The notes under the pieces: model-generated | Databases searched by the model: none | What the model was told of the DNA's origin: nothing | What the model saw: only the letters and a program-made list of their open reading frames with translations | Translations under genes and position numbers: made by a program | Assembly (NCBI RefSeq): GCF_000761215.1 | Contig: NZ_CP009438.1 | Coordinates: forward strand, 4,171,001 to 4,235,000 | Length of the DNA: 64,000 nucleotides | Direction of reading: 5' to 3' | Source of the DNA: Streptomyces glaucescens | GTDB lineage: Bacteria; Actinomycetota; Actinomycetes; Streptomycetales; Streptomycetaceae | Shown here: positions 7,872 through 16,700 of the stretch, piece by piece | Layout: every line of letters begins with the position of its first letter | How positions within the stretch are numbered: the first letter of the stretch is position 1

Positions 7872-9707
7872 ATGACTGAGAGCAACGGGGTCGCCGCGCC
7901 GCAGCGGACCGAGGACATGCCCGACATGCCGGACTGGGAGAAGCGCTTCAGGGCACCGCGGGTGTCCCTGCCCGACTGGGCGGAGGACGCACCGGACCGC
8001 TCCCTCTTCGTGTCCAACGCGACGGGGACGTACGAGCTGTACGCCTGGGACCGCGGGACCGGCGAACAGCGCCAGGTCACCCACCGGCCGAACGGTACGA
8101 CGGACGGCGTGCTCTCCCCGGACGGCGCCTGGATCTGGTGGTTCGACGACAAGGACGGCGACGAGTTCGGCGTCTGGCGCCGTCAGCCCTTCCACGGCGG
8201 CGAGGACGAGCTGGCCGTCCCCGGCCTCGACCCCTCCTACCCGGCGGGCCTGGCGCTCGGCAGGGACGGCCGTACGGCGGTGATCGGCCGCTCCACCGAC
8301 GAGGACGGCACCACGATCCACCTGGCCCGCGAGGGCGAGGCCCCCGTGGAGATCTACCGCCACCGCGAGTCCGCAGGCGTCGGCGACCTCTCCCACGACG
8401 GGACGCTGATCGCCGTCGAGCACACCGAGCACGGCGACGCGATGCACTCCGCGCTGCGCGTGCTGCGCCCCGACGGCAGCACGGTCGCCGAGCTGGACGA
8501 CACCAAGGACGGCACCAGGGAGCTGGGCCTGGAGGTGCTCGGCTTCGCGCCGGTGGCCGGCGACACCCGGCTCCTCGTCGGCCATCAGCGCCGGGGCCGC
8601 TGGGAGCCGCTGGTGTGGGACGTGACGAGCGGCGAGGAGACCGACCTCGCCCTGGAGCTGCCCGGCGACGTGAGCGCCGAGTGGTACCCGGACGGCTCGG
8701 GGCTGCTCATCGGCCACAGCTTCGAGGCCCGCAGCGAACTGTTCCGGTACGACTTCGCCACCCGCCGCCTGGAGAAGATCCCCACCCCGCCCGGCACGGT
8801 CTCCGGCGCCACGCCCCGGCCCGACGGCAGCGTCGAGTACCTGTGGTCGTCGGCGGCCGAGCCCTCGGCGGTCCGCTCGACCCGCGGCGGCGTCGTCCTC
8901 GACCCGCCCGGCATGAAGTCCCCCGGCTCCGTCCCGGTCGAGGACGTCTGGGTGGAGGGCCCCGGGGGCCGCATCCACGCCCTGGTGCAGAAGCCGGCCG
9001 GCGCCACCGGCCCCCTCCCCACCGTCTTCGACATCCACGGCGGCCCCACCTGGCACGACAGCGACTCCTTCGCGGCCGGCCCGGCCGCCTGGGTGGACCA
9101 CGGTTACGCCGTCGTGCGCGTCAACTACCGCGGCTCCACCGGCTACGGCCGCGCCTGGACGGACGCCCTGAAGCACCGCGTGGGCCTGATCGAGCTGGAG
9201 GACATCGCGGCGGTCCGCGAGTGGGCCATCACCTCCGGCCTGGCCGACCCCGCCCGCCTGGTCCTCACCGGCGGCTCCTGGGGCGGCTACCTCACGCTGC
9301 TCGGCCTCGGCACCCAGCCGGACCACTGGACGCTCGGCATCGCCGCCGTCCCGGTCGCCGACTACGTCACCGCCTACCACGACGAGATGGAAGCCCTGAA
9401 GGCCATGGACCGCACCCTCCTCGGCGGCACCCCGGAGGAGGTCCCCGAGCGCTTCGAGGCGTCGTCCCCGATCACCTACGTCGACCAGGTCAAGGCCCCG
9501 GTCTACATCTCCGCCGGCGTCAACGACCCCCGCTGCCCCATCCGCCAGATCGACAACTACGTCAAGCGCCTCCAGGCCCGCGGCGCCGTCCACGAGGTCT
9601 ACCGCTACGACGCCGGCCACGGCTCCCTCGTCGTCGACGAACGAATCAAGCAGGTCAAACTGGAACTGGCCTTCGCCGAACGCCACCTGCCCCCACCGAC
9701 CGCCTGA
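7872..9707 (+). CDS. S9 family prolyl oligopeptidase-type serine peptidase
   Basis: A 611-residue alpha/beta-hydrolase peptidase with an N-terminal beta-propeller of WD/PD40-like repeats (for example RPNGTTDGVLSPDGAWIWWF, about 80-100). The C-terminal catalytic domain has the nucleophile motif GGSWGGYL (Ser469), Asp552 in VNDPRCP and His583 in DAGHGS, so the triad is intact. No signal peptide is visible, which suggests a cytoplasmic enzyme acting on short peptides. ATG 7872 was chosen over a GTG/ATG extension to 7773 because the extension has no family similarity and overlaps the divergent promoter space with SURF1. Confidence 0.93.
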   Translation: MTESNGVAAPQRTEDMPDMPDWEKRFRAPRVSLPDWAEDAPDRSLFVSNATGTYELYAWDRGTGEQRQVTHRPNGTTDGVLSPDGAWIWWFDDKDGDEFGVWRRQPFHGGEDELAVPGLDPSYPAGLALGRDGRTAVIGRSTDEDGTTIHLAREGEAPVEIYRHRESAGVGDLSHDGTLIAVEHTEHGDAMHSALRVLRPDGSTVAELDDTKDGTRELGLEVLGFAPVAGDTRLLVGHQRRGRWEPLVWDVTSGEETDLALELPGDVSAEWYPDGSGLLIGHSFEARSELFRYDFATRRLEKIPTPPGTVSGATPRPDGSVEYLWSSAAEPSAVRSTRGGVVLDPPGMKSPGSVPVEDVWVEGPGGRIHALVQKPAGATGPLPTVFDIHGGPTWHDSDSFAAGPAAWVDHGYAVVRVNYRGSTGYGRAWTDALKHRVGLIELEDIAAVREWAITSGLADPARLVLTGGSWGGYLTLLGLGTQPDHWTLGIAAVPVADYVTAYHDEMEALKAMDRTLLGGTPEEVPERFEASSPITYVDQVKAPVYISAGVNDPRCPIRQIDNYVKRLQARGAVHEVYRYDAGHGSLVVDERIKQVKLELAFAERHLPPPTA

Positions 9708-10135
9708 GACCGGAACCCCCGGGGGAGCGCGCTGGGGACCAGCCCCAGCCGGGAGTCCAGGCACGGTGCCGAGGGAGCGCCAGGTCCGCCCCCGCCGGAC
9801 CCGAAGGCTGCGCCGGGAGCACAGGGGCGGCCCCCACGAGGTGCTGGGGGCCGCAGCCCCTCAGGGGTTCCAGGGCGAAGCCCTTGCCGGGACGCAGGGC
9901 TGAGCCTGGAGCCACGGGGAGCCGCGGGGTGCAGGGGGCGGAGCCCTCGCCGGGGTTCGGGGGCGGAGCCCTTGCGGGGGTTCGAGGGCTGAGCCGGGAG
10001 GCCATGGGGTGCTGGGGGCGGAGCCCCCGCCGGGGTCAGGGGCGGAGCCCCTGGTGAGGTGGAAGGGGCGGAGCCCCTGGGGATGGGAGAGGGTAAGGGC
10101 GGCGGGGGCGAGACACCCCCTCACCACAATCACCC
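9708..10135. repeat. intergenic region with repeated GGGGCGGAGCCCC palindromes
   Basis: This 428-base gap between convergent genes has no credible gene. It holds at least five copies of the palindromic core GGGGCGGAGCCC(C), near 9934, 9959, 10014, 10040 and 10065, separated by G-rich spacers such as CTGGTGAGGTGGAA. Similar GC palindromes are common at gene ends in Streptomyces and may act as bidirectional terminators. Open frames through it are low-complexity Gly/Pro/Arg and were rejected. Confidence 0.75.
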
Positions 10136-12115
10136 TCACCCCCCACCCCCCTCCCTGCTCCGCCGCCCCAGCAGCTCCGCCAGCCCCCGCCGCGTCGCCG
10201 CCAGCACCACACGGTCACCGTCCTTGAGGACGTACCCCTCGGGCAGGTCCCAGGCCAGCCCGGACAGCCGCCCCCCGGCAGCCCCCTCACCGCGCTCACC
10301 GCGCTCGCCGCGCTCACCTTCCTCCCCACCGTCCCCGACCGCCCCCGCGCGCAGCGCCAGCACCCGCCACGCCCCGGGCCGGAACGCCTCCGCCACGGTC
10401 CGCCCCTCCAGCCGCGGATGCCCGCCGACGTCCACGGCGGCGAACAGCAGCACCCGCCGCTCCACCGGGATCGCCCCGAGGATCTGCCGCCCGAACATCG
10501 CCCCGGCGAACGCGGGCGCCGCCAGATGCGACACGCTGCGGCTGCGGGTGAGCGCGTGGGGGTGCGCGGCCCGCAGGGTGCGGTACACGGCGGTGGCGAA
10601 GTCGTCGTCGTACAGCCGCAGCACCACCCGCAGATCGGGCCGCACCGACCGTGCGTACAGCGCCGCCTCCAGGTTGGTGGTGTCCGCGCTGGTCACCGCG
10701 AGCAGGGCATGCGCCCGGTGGATCTTCGCCGCCTCCAGCACGCCTTCCTGGGTGACGTCGCCGAGCACCACCGGCACCCGCAGCCGCCGCGCCGTGGCGA
10801 GCCCACGCGCCTCCGGGTCGGATTCCACGCACACCACCGGGATGTGCAGCTCGCGCAGCCGGGTCAGCACCCGGGTGCCGATCTTGCCCAGCCCGAGCAG
10901 CACGACGTGCCCGCCGAGCCCGCGCGGCGGTTTGCGCAGCGCGGACGCGCTCCGGAAGGTGCCGAGCCCTTCGAGCACGGCCGCCAGCAGCACCGGCAGC
11001 AGCAGTAACCCGACCAGCCCGGACAGCAGTTGGAGCACCTGCCGGGCGGTGGACTGGTGGAGCGCGGGCTCGTTGATCGCGAACAGGTCGAGCAGGGTCA
11101 CGTAGGTGGCGTAGAGCAGGTGCTCCCCGGTGACCACCTTCAAGGCCACGGCCAGCGCGATCACACAGACCACCAGCCCGAGCAGCGACCACCGCAGCCG
11201 ACGCGAGAACAGCGAGGCGAACGGCAACGTTCCGCCGCGGCCCGCGCCCTGGGCGGGCCCGGAGTAGGAGACCTGCTCCAGCACCACCGCGCCGCGCCCG
11301 GTCGCGGCCCGCACGGTCGCCGCGTCCGGCAGCAGTTGCGGCCCCTGCTCGCCGCTGCTCTCCGAACCGTCCGCGCCGGCCGGGTCGTTGGCGGTGGCGG
11401 AGAGCAGCGCGAGGGTGGCCAGCCCGGGGGCGGCCACCTCGCCCGGCGCGGGCGGCTGCCGTTCCACGGCCCGCAGCAGCAGCCCTTCGGTCTGGACGAC
11501 CTTGCCGGTGCCGGCGAGCGCGGTGGCGGCGAGCGCGGGCGCGGCCGTGTCGGCGTCGGACAGCACGGTCGTGGAGGCCTCGTAGCGGGCGGCTCCGTCA
11601 CCGAGGGCGAGGGTGGCGGCCTGGTCGAGCAGTTCCTCGATGTGCTGGCCGAGCCGCCGGTTGTAGAGGCGGAGCACGAGCCGGATCCGGGGGTTGAGGC
11701 GGCGGGCGGCGAGCGCGGCGCGGATGTTGGTCTCGTCGTCGTCGTACACGAGGGCCAGCGCGGTGGCCCGTTCCGCACCGGCTTCGGCGAGCACGGCCTC
11801 GGTCAGCTCGGTGGCCTGGACGAGCCGCTCGCTGCCGGCCGGTTCGGGCGCACCGCCGCTTGCGCCGTTGCCGTTGCCGCCCCGGCCCACCGCCGCGTTG
11901 ACCATCCGGTCGAGCAGCGCGGCGGAGGCGGCGCGGGCCCGTCCGACGACCGGCTGGCGCACGCGGCGGCCCGAGGGCGGGACGACGAGGGTGACCTGTT
12001 CGCCGTAGACCAGCCGGAGTTCGGCGGCGAGCCGGTGTGCGAGCCCGTCGTCGCCGCACACCACCATGTGCCCGGTCGCGTCGCGCGACGGCCCTTGATT
12101 CGGAACGCTCCCCAT
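10136..12115 (-). CDS. TrkA-N domain / two-TM potassium-channel-like protein
   Basis: A 659-residue protein with two NAD-binding RCK/TrkA-N modules around a membrane pair. The first begins MVVCGDDGLAHRLAAELRLVYG near the N-terminus. The membrane segments are SLLGLVVCVIALAVALKVV and LLSGLVGLLLLPVLLAAVL. The second module has the clear motif VVLLGLGKIGTRVLTRL and VVLGDVTQEGVLEAAKI. The loop between the membrane segments (TYVTLLDLFAINEPA) lacks the TVGYGD potassium filter, so channel function is uncertain. A rare TTA Leu codon lies at 11006-11008. I chose ATG 12115 because the ORF extension beyond it runs antisense through the neighbouring gene. Confidence 0.83.
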   Translation of the reverse strand: MGSVPNQGPSRDATGHMVVCGDDGLAHRLAAELRLVYGEQVTLVVPPSGRRVRQPVVGRARAASAALLDRMVNAAVGRGGNGNGASGGAPEPAGSERLVQATELTEAVLAEAGAERATALALVYDDDETNIRAALAARRLNPRIRLVLRLYNRRLGQHIEELLDQAATLALGDGAARYEASTTVLSDADTAAPALAATALAGTGKVVQTEGLLLRAVERQPPAPGEVAAPGLATLALLSATANDPAGADGSESSGEQGPQLLPDAATVRAATGRGAVVLEQVSYSGPAQGAGRGGTLPFASLFSRRLRWSLLGLVVCVIALAVALKVVTGEHLLYATYVTLLDLFAINEPALHQSTARQVLQLLSGLVGLLLLPVLLAAVLEGLGTFRSASALRKPPRGLGGHVVLLGLGKIGTRVLTRLRELHIPVVCVESDPEARGLATARRLRVPVVLGDVTQEGVLEAAKIHRAHALLAVTSADTTNLEAALYARSVRPDLRVVLRLYDDDFATAVYRTLRAAHPHALTRSRSVSHLAAPAFAGAMFGRQILGAIPVERRVLLFAAVDVGGHPRLEGRTVAEAFRPGAWRVLALRAGAVGDGGEEGERGERGERGEGAAGGRLSGLAWDLPEGYVLKDGDRVVLAATRRGLAELLGRRSREGGGG

Positions 12116-12283
12116 GTGAGGGAACACTGCCCGGGAGGGCCGAGTGGTTCCAGGAATCGACGTCGGCCCCGTCCCCTGCCCGAGGGACGCGGACGCCCGA
12201 CAGGCGCCGGTCACGCGGATCCGTGCGGCGCGACCTGGGACGACCGGCGGACGCGGGTCGCCCGCCGCGCGGACAATGAGCGG

Positions 12284-13240
12284 ATGGCACCGGAACACGA
12301 CAACTCCCCCGCTCGCACGACCACTTCGCAGGATCCTGGGGACGCCGCCCGGATATGGGCCGATCAGGCCCGCTGGTCGCAGGCCGCGAACCGGGCCAAG
12401 GGCCGGATCGCCGCGGCCCGGCTGACGGCGCTGCTGTGCGGGCTGGCCTTCGCCGCGCTCGGCACCGCCGCCGCGCTCGTCATGGACGACCACCCCGGCG
12501 CGGGCCGGGCCATGGCGTTCGCGGCGGCGGTGAGCGCGGGCTGCGCGACCCTGGCCGGGCAGTGGACGACCCCGCAGCGGATCCGTGACTGGACGCGGCT
12601 GCGGTCGGTGTCGGAGGCGCTGAAGAGCGAGGTGTACGGGTATCTGGCGGCGCCGTCCGAGGAACGGCTGCGGCAGCTCGCCGCGCGGACCGACGACGTG
12701 CTCGCCGACGCCGGGGACCTGGACCGGTACGTCGCCGGGCGGTCCGTGCCGGGCGGGCGGGCGCTGCCCGCCGTGGACGGGCTCGCCTCGTACATGGAGC
12801 TGCGGGTGCGGGCCCAGATCGACGGCTACTACCGGCCGCGTGCCGAGCTCTACCGGCGCAGGCTGGCGGTCGTGCGCGCCGCCGAGCTGGTGTTCGGCCT
12901 GATGTCGGTGGTGCTCGCGGCATGGAGCGGCACCTTCGAGTCCGCGGGGGCCGGGCGGTGGCTGGCGGTCGCGGCCACCGCCGGCATGGCGGTCTCCGCG
13001 CACGCCGCGGCGGCCAACTACGACTACCAGGAGCTGGAGTTCTCCCGCACCGCGCAGGAACTGGAGCGGGTGTGGTCCCGCTGGCGGCGTGAGCCGCCCG
13101 CGGACGCGGAGTCCCGGGCCCGGCTGGTCGCCCACGCCGAGCACGTCATCTCCATCCAGAACGAGGCGTGGATGGTGAAGTGGCAGGAGGCCGGATCCCC
13201 CGGCCAGCCCGGACCCGGCGGAACCCAGCCGGCCGGGTGA
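12284..13240 (+). CDS. DUF4231 / SLATT-like four-TM membrane protein
   Basis: A 318-residue protein with two pairs of hydrophobic helices: LTALLCGLAFAALGTAAALV plus AMAFAAAVSAGCATLAGQW (about 45-100), and VVRAAELVFGLMSVVLAAW plus WLAVAATAGMAVSAHAAA (about 195-250). Soluble helices lie between and after them (TDDVLADAGDLDRYVAG, HAEHVISIQNEAWMVKWQ). This matches DUF4231, a SLATT-superfamily fold proposed as a membrane effector in nucleotide-sensor conflict systems. It diverges from the TrkA-N gene and converges on a TIR-WD40 gene. Its last codons and stop belong to a 174-bp repeat that recurs twice downstream. Confidence 0.8.
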   Translation: MAPEHDNSPARTTTSQDPGDAARIWADQARWSQAANRAKGRIAAARLTALLCGLAFAALGTAAALVMDDHPGAGRAMAFAAAVSAGCATLAGQWTTPQRIRDWTRLRSVSEALKSEVYGYLAAPSEERLRQLAARTDDVLADAGDLDRYVAGRSVPGGRALPAVDGLASYMELRVRAQIDGYYRPRAELYRRRLAVVRAAELVFGLMSVVLAAWSGTFESAGAGRWLAVAATAGMAVSAHAAAANYDYQELEFSRTAQELERVWSRWRREPPADAESRARLVAHAEHVISIQNEAWMVKWQEAGSPGQPGPGGTQPAG

Positions 13241-13773
13241 CCCGTGCCCGGCGCACCCCGCCGACCGGCCCGGCGCGCCCCGACCGGCTCACCCGGGCCC
13301 GCCTCCGGCTCGGTCCGGGTCGGGCACCGGCTCCGGTCCGGCGGGCCCCGACCGGTTACCCGGGCCCGCCCCCGGCTCGGTCCGGGCCCGGCGGGGCCCG
13401 GCCGGCCGGGTGGCCCGTGCCCGGCGCGTCCCGCGGACAGGCTCGGCGGCCGGCTCACCCGGTCGGCATCGGCTCGCCCAGGTCCGCCTCCGGGTCGGTC
13501 CGGGTCCGGCACCCGCCCGGTCCGGGCCGGGCACCGGCTCGGGTACGCGCTCGGCCCGGACCCGGCGGAACCCAGCCCGCCGGGTAACCCGTGCCCGGCG
13601 CACTCCGCCGACCGGCCCGGCGCGCCCGACCAGCTCACCCGCTCCGGCATCGGCTCGCCCGGGCCCGCCTCCGGCTCGGTCCGGGCCCGCCACCGGCTCG
13701 GGTGCGCGCCCCGTCCGCATCGGCTCGTCCGGGCCCGGCACCCGCGCCGTCCGGGACGGGTACCCGCTCGGGC
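13205..13773. repeat. three-copy GC-rich repeat array (174-bp period) between the SLATT-like and TIR-WD40 genes
   Basis: A core reading GGGT(GA/GG/AA)CCCGTGCCCGGCGC occurs at 13235, 13408 and 13582, a spacing of 173-174 bases. Flanks such as GGACCCGGCGGAACCCAGCC and CGCCTCCGGCTCGGTCCGGG are also repeated. The first copy contains the end and TGA stop of the SLATT-like gene. In copies two and three the stop position reads TGG and TAA. Apart from the first copy's overlap, no gene was assigned in 13241-13773. Confidence 0.8.
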
Positions 13774-16700
13774 TCAGTCCGGGTCCGGCGGTGCGCAGCG
13801 CGTCGGATAGCGCGCCTCGGGTGCCCGCTCGTGCCACTCCTGCGGGGTGATCCACCGGCCCGCGAGGTCGCACAGCGAGCGCTGCCACGCGGCCGGGTCG
13901 GTGGTGATGCGGACGATCGCGTCGCTGCCGGCGACGACGACGCCCCGGCCGTCCGGGGCGGTGTGGAAGAGACCCTCCGCGTCGGGGGGCCGGGCGAGGA
14001 CCGGGCCCGGCTGCGACTGGCGGCCCAGCTCCCAGCGGCGTACCGACATCGTCGCCGGTCGCTCCAGGTCGGTGGTGTCGAGGGACTGGGCGACGACCAG
14101 CAGGGCCCGTCCGTCGGGGGTGAACGTCACGTCCCGGACGGTGCTGCCGTCGCTGCCGACGTTCATGACCGGGCCGACCCGGCGGCGCCCGGCGACGTCC
14201 CAGACGGCCACGCCCGCTCCCTCCAGCGCCCCGGTGGTGACGATCCGCCGTCCGTCCGGGGAGAACGCGACGCGGTGCCCCGAGTAGGGGAGCCGGTAGC
14301 GGGGCCGGCCGGTGGCGGTGTCCCAGACGGTCACGGTGGTCTGGCGGTCGGAGGTGACGAGCGTGCGGCCGTCGGGGGAGAGGACCATGCCGTCCAGGTA
14401 GTTCTCGCCCTGGTAGGTCCGCAGCGGCCGCCGCTCCGCCACCGACCACACGCGCACCCCTCCGAGCTGGGACTCGGCCGCGTACAGCCGCTCGCCGTCC
14501 GGGGAGAACGCCAGCCCCACCAGGTGGGCCCGCCCGTCGGGCGGGGTGGGACTGCGCAGGGTGCCGGTGCGGCGCAGCGACGTGGCGGAGAAGAGGGCGA
14601 TCCGCACCCGCATGCCGGTCCGCTCGTCGCCGGTCAGCTCGCCCACGGCGAGGGTGCGCCCGTCGGGGGAGTAGGCCACCTGGACGCCGTGCCCGGCGAG
14701 CCGCCGTTCCTCGCGCAGCCTGCCGGTGCCGGTGTCGAACAGCAGCAGTCGCCCGCCGTAGTCGGCGACCGCGAGGGTGCGCCCGTCGGCGCTGAGGTCG
14801 GTGCCCTCCGCGTCGGCGGTGCCGAGGCCGGGGGCCGCGACGCGGGTGGAGACGCGTCCCCGGCCGTCCAGCCGCCAGGCCCACCAGCCCGCGCCGGTGT
14901 CGGCGACGGCGGAGCGGCGGTCGGGGCTGTACCAGACGCGGGCGCGCCGGTCGGGGTCGTGGTACTCGGCGGAGACGTCGTCGAACGACGCCACGGGCAT
15001 CCCGTGCACCGGCTCGGCCTCCACCAGCCGCCCGAGGTCCTCCTCACCGTTGTCGACGGCGTCCCAGGGCAGACCCCGCTCGGCCAGCTCCCGCATCTCC
15101 ACGGTCCCGAGACGAGCCCGGCGCCGCAGGTCCCACACCTCGAACGGGTTGACGTGCCGGGTGGTCGACAGGGCGAGCCGGGTGCCGTCGGCAGACACGG
15201 AGGCGGCTTCCCAGCCGCCGCCGGTCCGCACCGACCAGGCAGCCCCGGGCCCGGCCGGGTCCAGCACCTGGACCGCGGCCTCGCGCCCGCCGGGCCGCAG
15301 CGTGACGACGGGCCGGTCGTCCGCCGTCCAGCCCGCGAGCATCGGGCGGCGCGGGAAGCGGACCTCGGTGCCGTCGGTGACGGAGACCAGGCGGCCGATG
15401 GCGCCGTCCGCGCCGGATTCGTCCGCCGCGCACCACACGAAGCGGCCGTGCGGGCTCAGCGACGGATCGAGGCAGAGCAGCCCCAGGGGCAGGCCACGGC
15501 CGTCGACGCGGGCGATGACGGCCGTGACATCGCTCGTGGACGCCAGGAAGCGCCGTCCGTCGGGAGTGAGTCCGCCGCGCGGTGGCAGCCGGCCCGGTGT
15601 GCCCTCGGGCCCGCGGGCCACGGTCCGCCCGGTCCGGGTGTCGGCGATCCGCGCCCGGCCGTCGCCGTCGAAGAGCAGCACCCGCCCGCCGTCCGCGCTC
15701 AGCGCCCGCGCCGGGTCGTGCGGCAGCTCCCCCGCCAGGGTGCGGCGCAGGGTCCAATCGGGCAGGTCCCAGATGCGGGTGCGGCCCGCGCTGCCGGCCG
15801 CGTACGTCGAGCTGTCCGCGCTGAAGCCGGGCCCTCCGCCGGCCAGCCGCGGTCCCGCGTGCTGGAAGCGGGCCAGCTGCTCCTGCATCGCCTCGCGCGC
15901 GGCGGCGGTGTCCGCCTGCCCGTAGGCGGCCGCGGCGAGGCGGGCGGCCGCCGCCATGCCGGGGTAGGGCCGGGAGTCCGCGGCCCGCGCCAGGCTCTCG
16001 GACAGCGCCTCGCGCCGCTGCCGCTCCCGGTCCTCCTGGGTGACGGCGGCGAACGAGGCCACCGCCGTCACGAAGGCCAGGGCGAGCGCGGACCCGGCGA
16101 CCAGGCGCCCGGTGCGGCGGCGCAGCGCCCGGCGGCTCGCCCGGATGAACCGCAGTTGCGCGTCGGTGGGTTCGGCACCGGAGCCGGGTACGTCCGGACG
16201 GTGCGCCCGCCATGCCTCCGCCTCGGCCAGTTCGTGCCGGCGCAGCAGCCGCTCGGGCGCGTGGCCGTGGTGCTGCCAGGCGTGGGCCTGTTCACCGAGC
16301 CGGGTGTGCAGCGCGACCCAGTCGTGCTCGCGGGCCAGGAAGGCCAGGGTCTCGCGCACGGCGGGCGCGAAGTCCTCCGGGCGGTGCATCGACAGCCGCT
16401 GGAACCGGGTGATGCCGTCCCAGTCGGCCTCCCGCAGGGACCCGGTGACGCTCCCGGCGGCGAGGTCCGCGTCGATCAGCACGGGCAGGATCCGCTTGCC
16501 GTGCTCCAGGGCCTGCCGGCACTCGTCCCAGCAGTACCGCGAGCGCAGCGAGGATCGGGAGAGCAGCACGATCACGGCGTCGCTGGCCCGGATCGCGTCG
16601 GACAGTTCGGTGCGCCACTCCCGGGACGGGCGGATGCCGTCCGCGTCCATCCACACGGTCCGGCCGGCCGCCCGCAGGGCACCGACGTACCGCTCGGCGG

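Noticed and set aside
7734..9764. Long minus-strand frame opposite the S9 peptidase gene
   Set aside because: The plus-strand frame has an intact catalytic triad; the opposite frame is Val/Gly/Asp-rich with no motif, the usual antisense shadow in high-GC DNA.
13244..13810. Plus-strand frames of 140-190 codons within the repeat array
   Set aside because: They are translations of the 174-bp repeats (Arg/Pro/Gly) with no start signal and appear in several frames at once.
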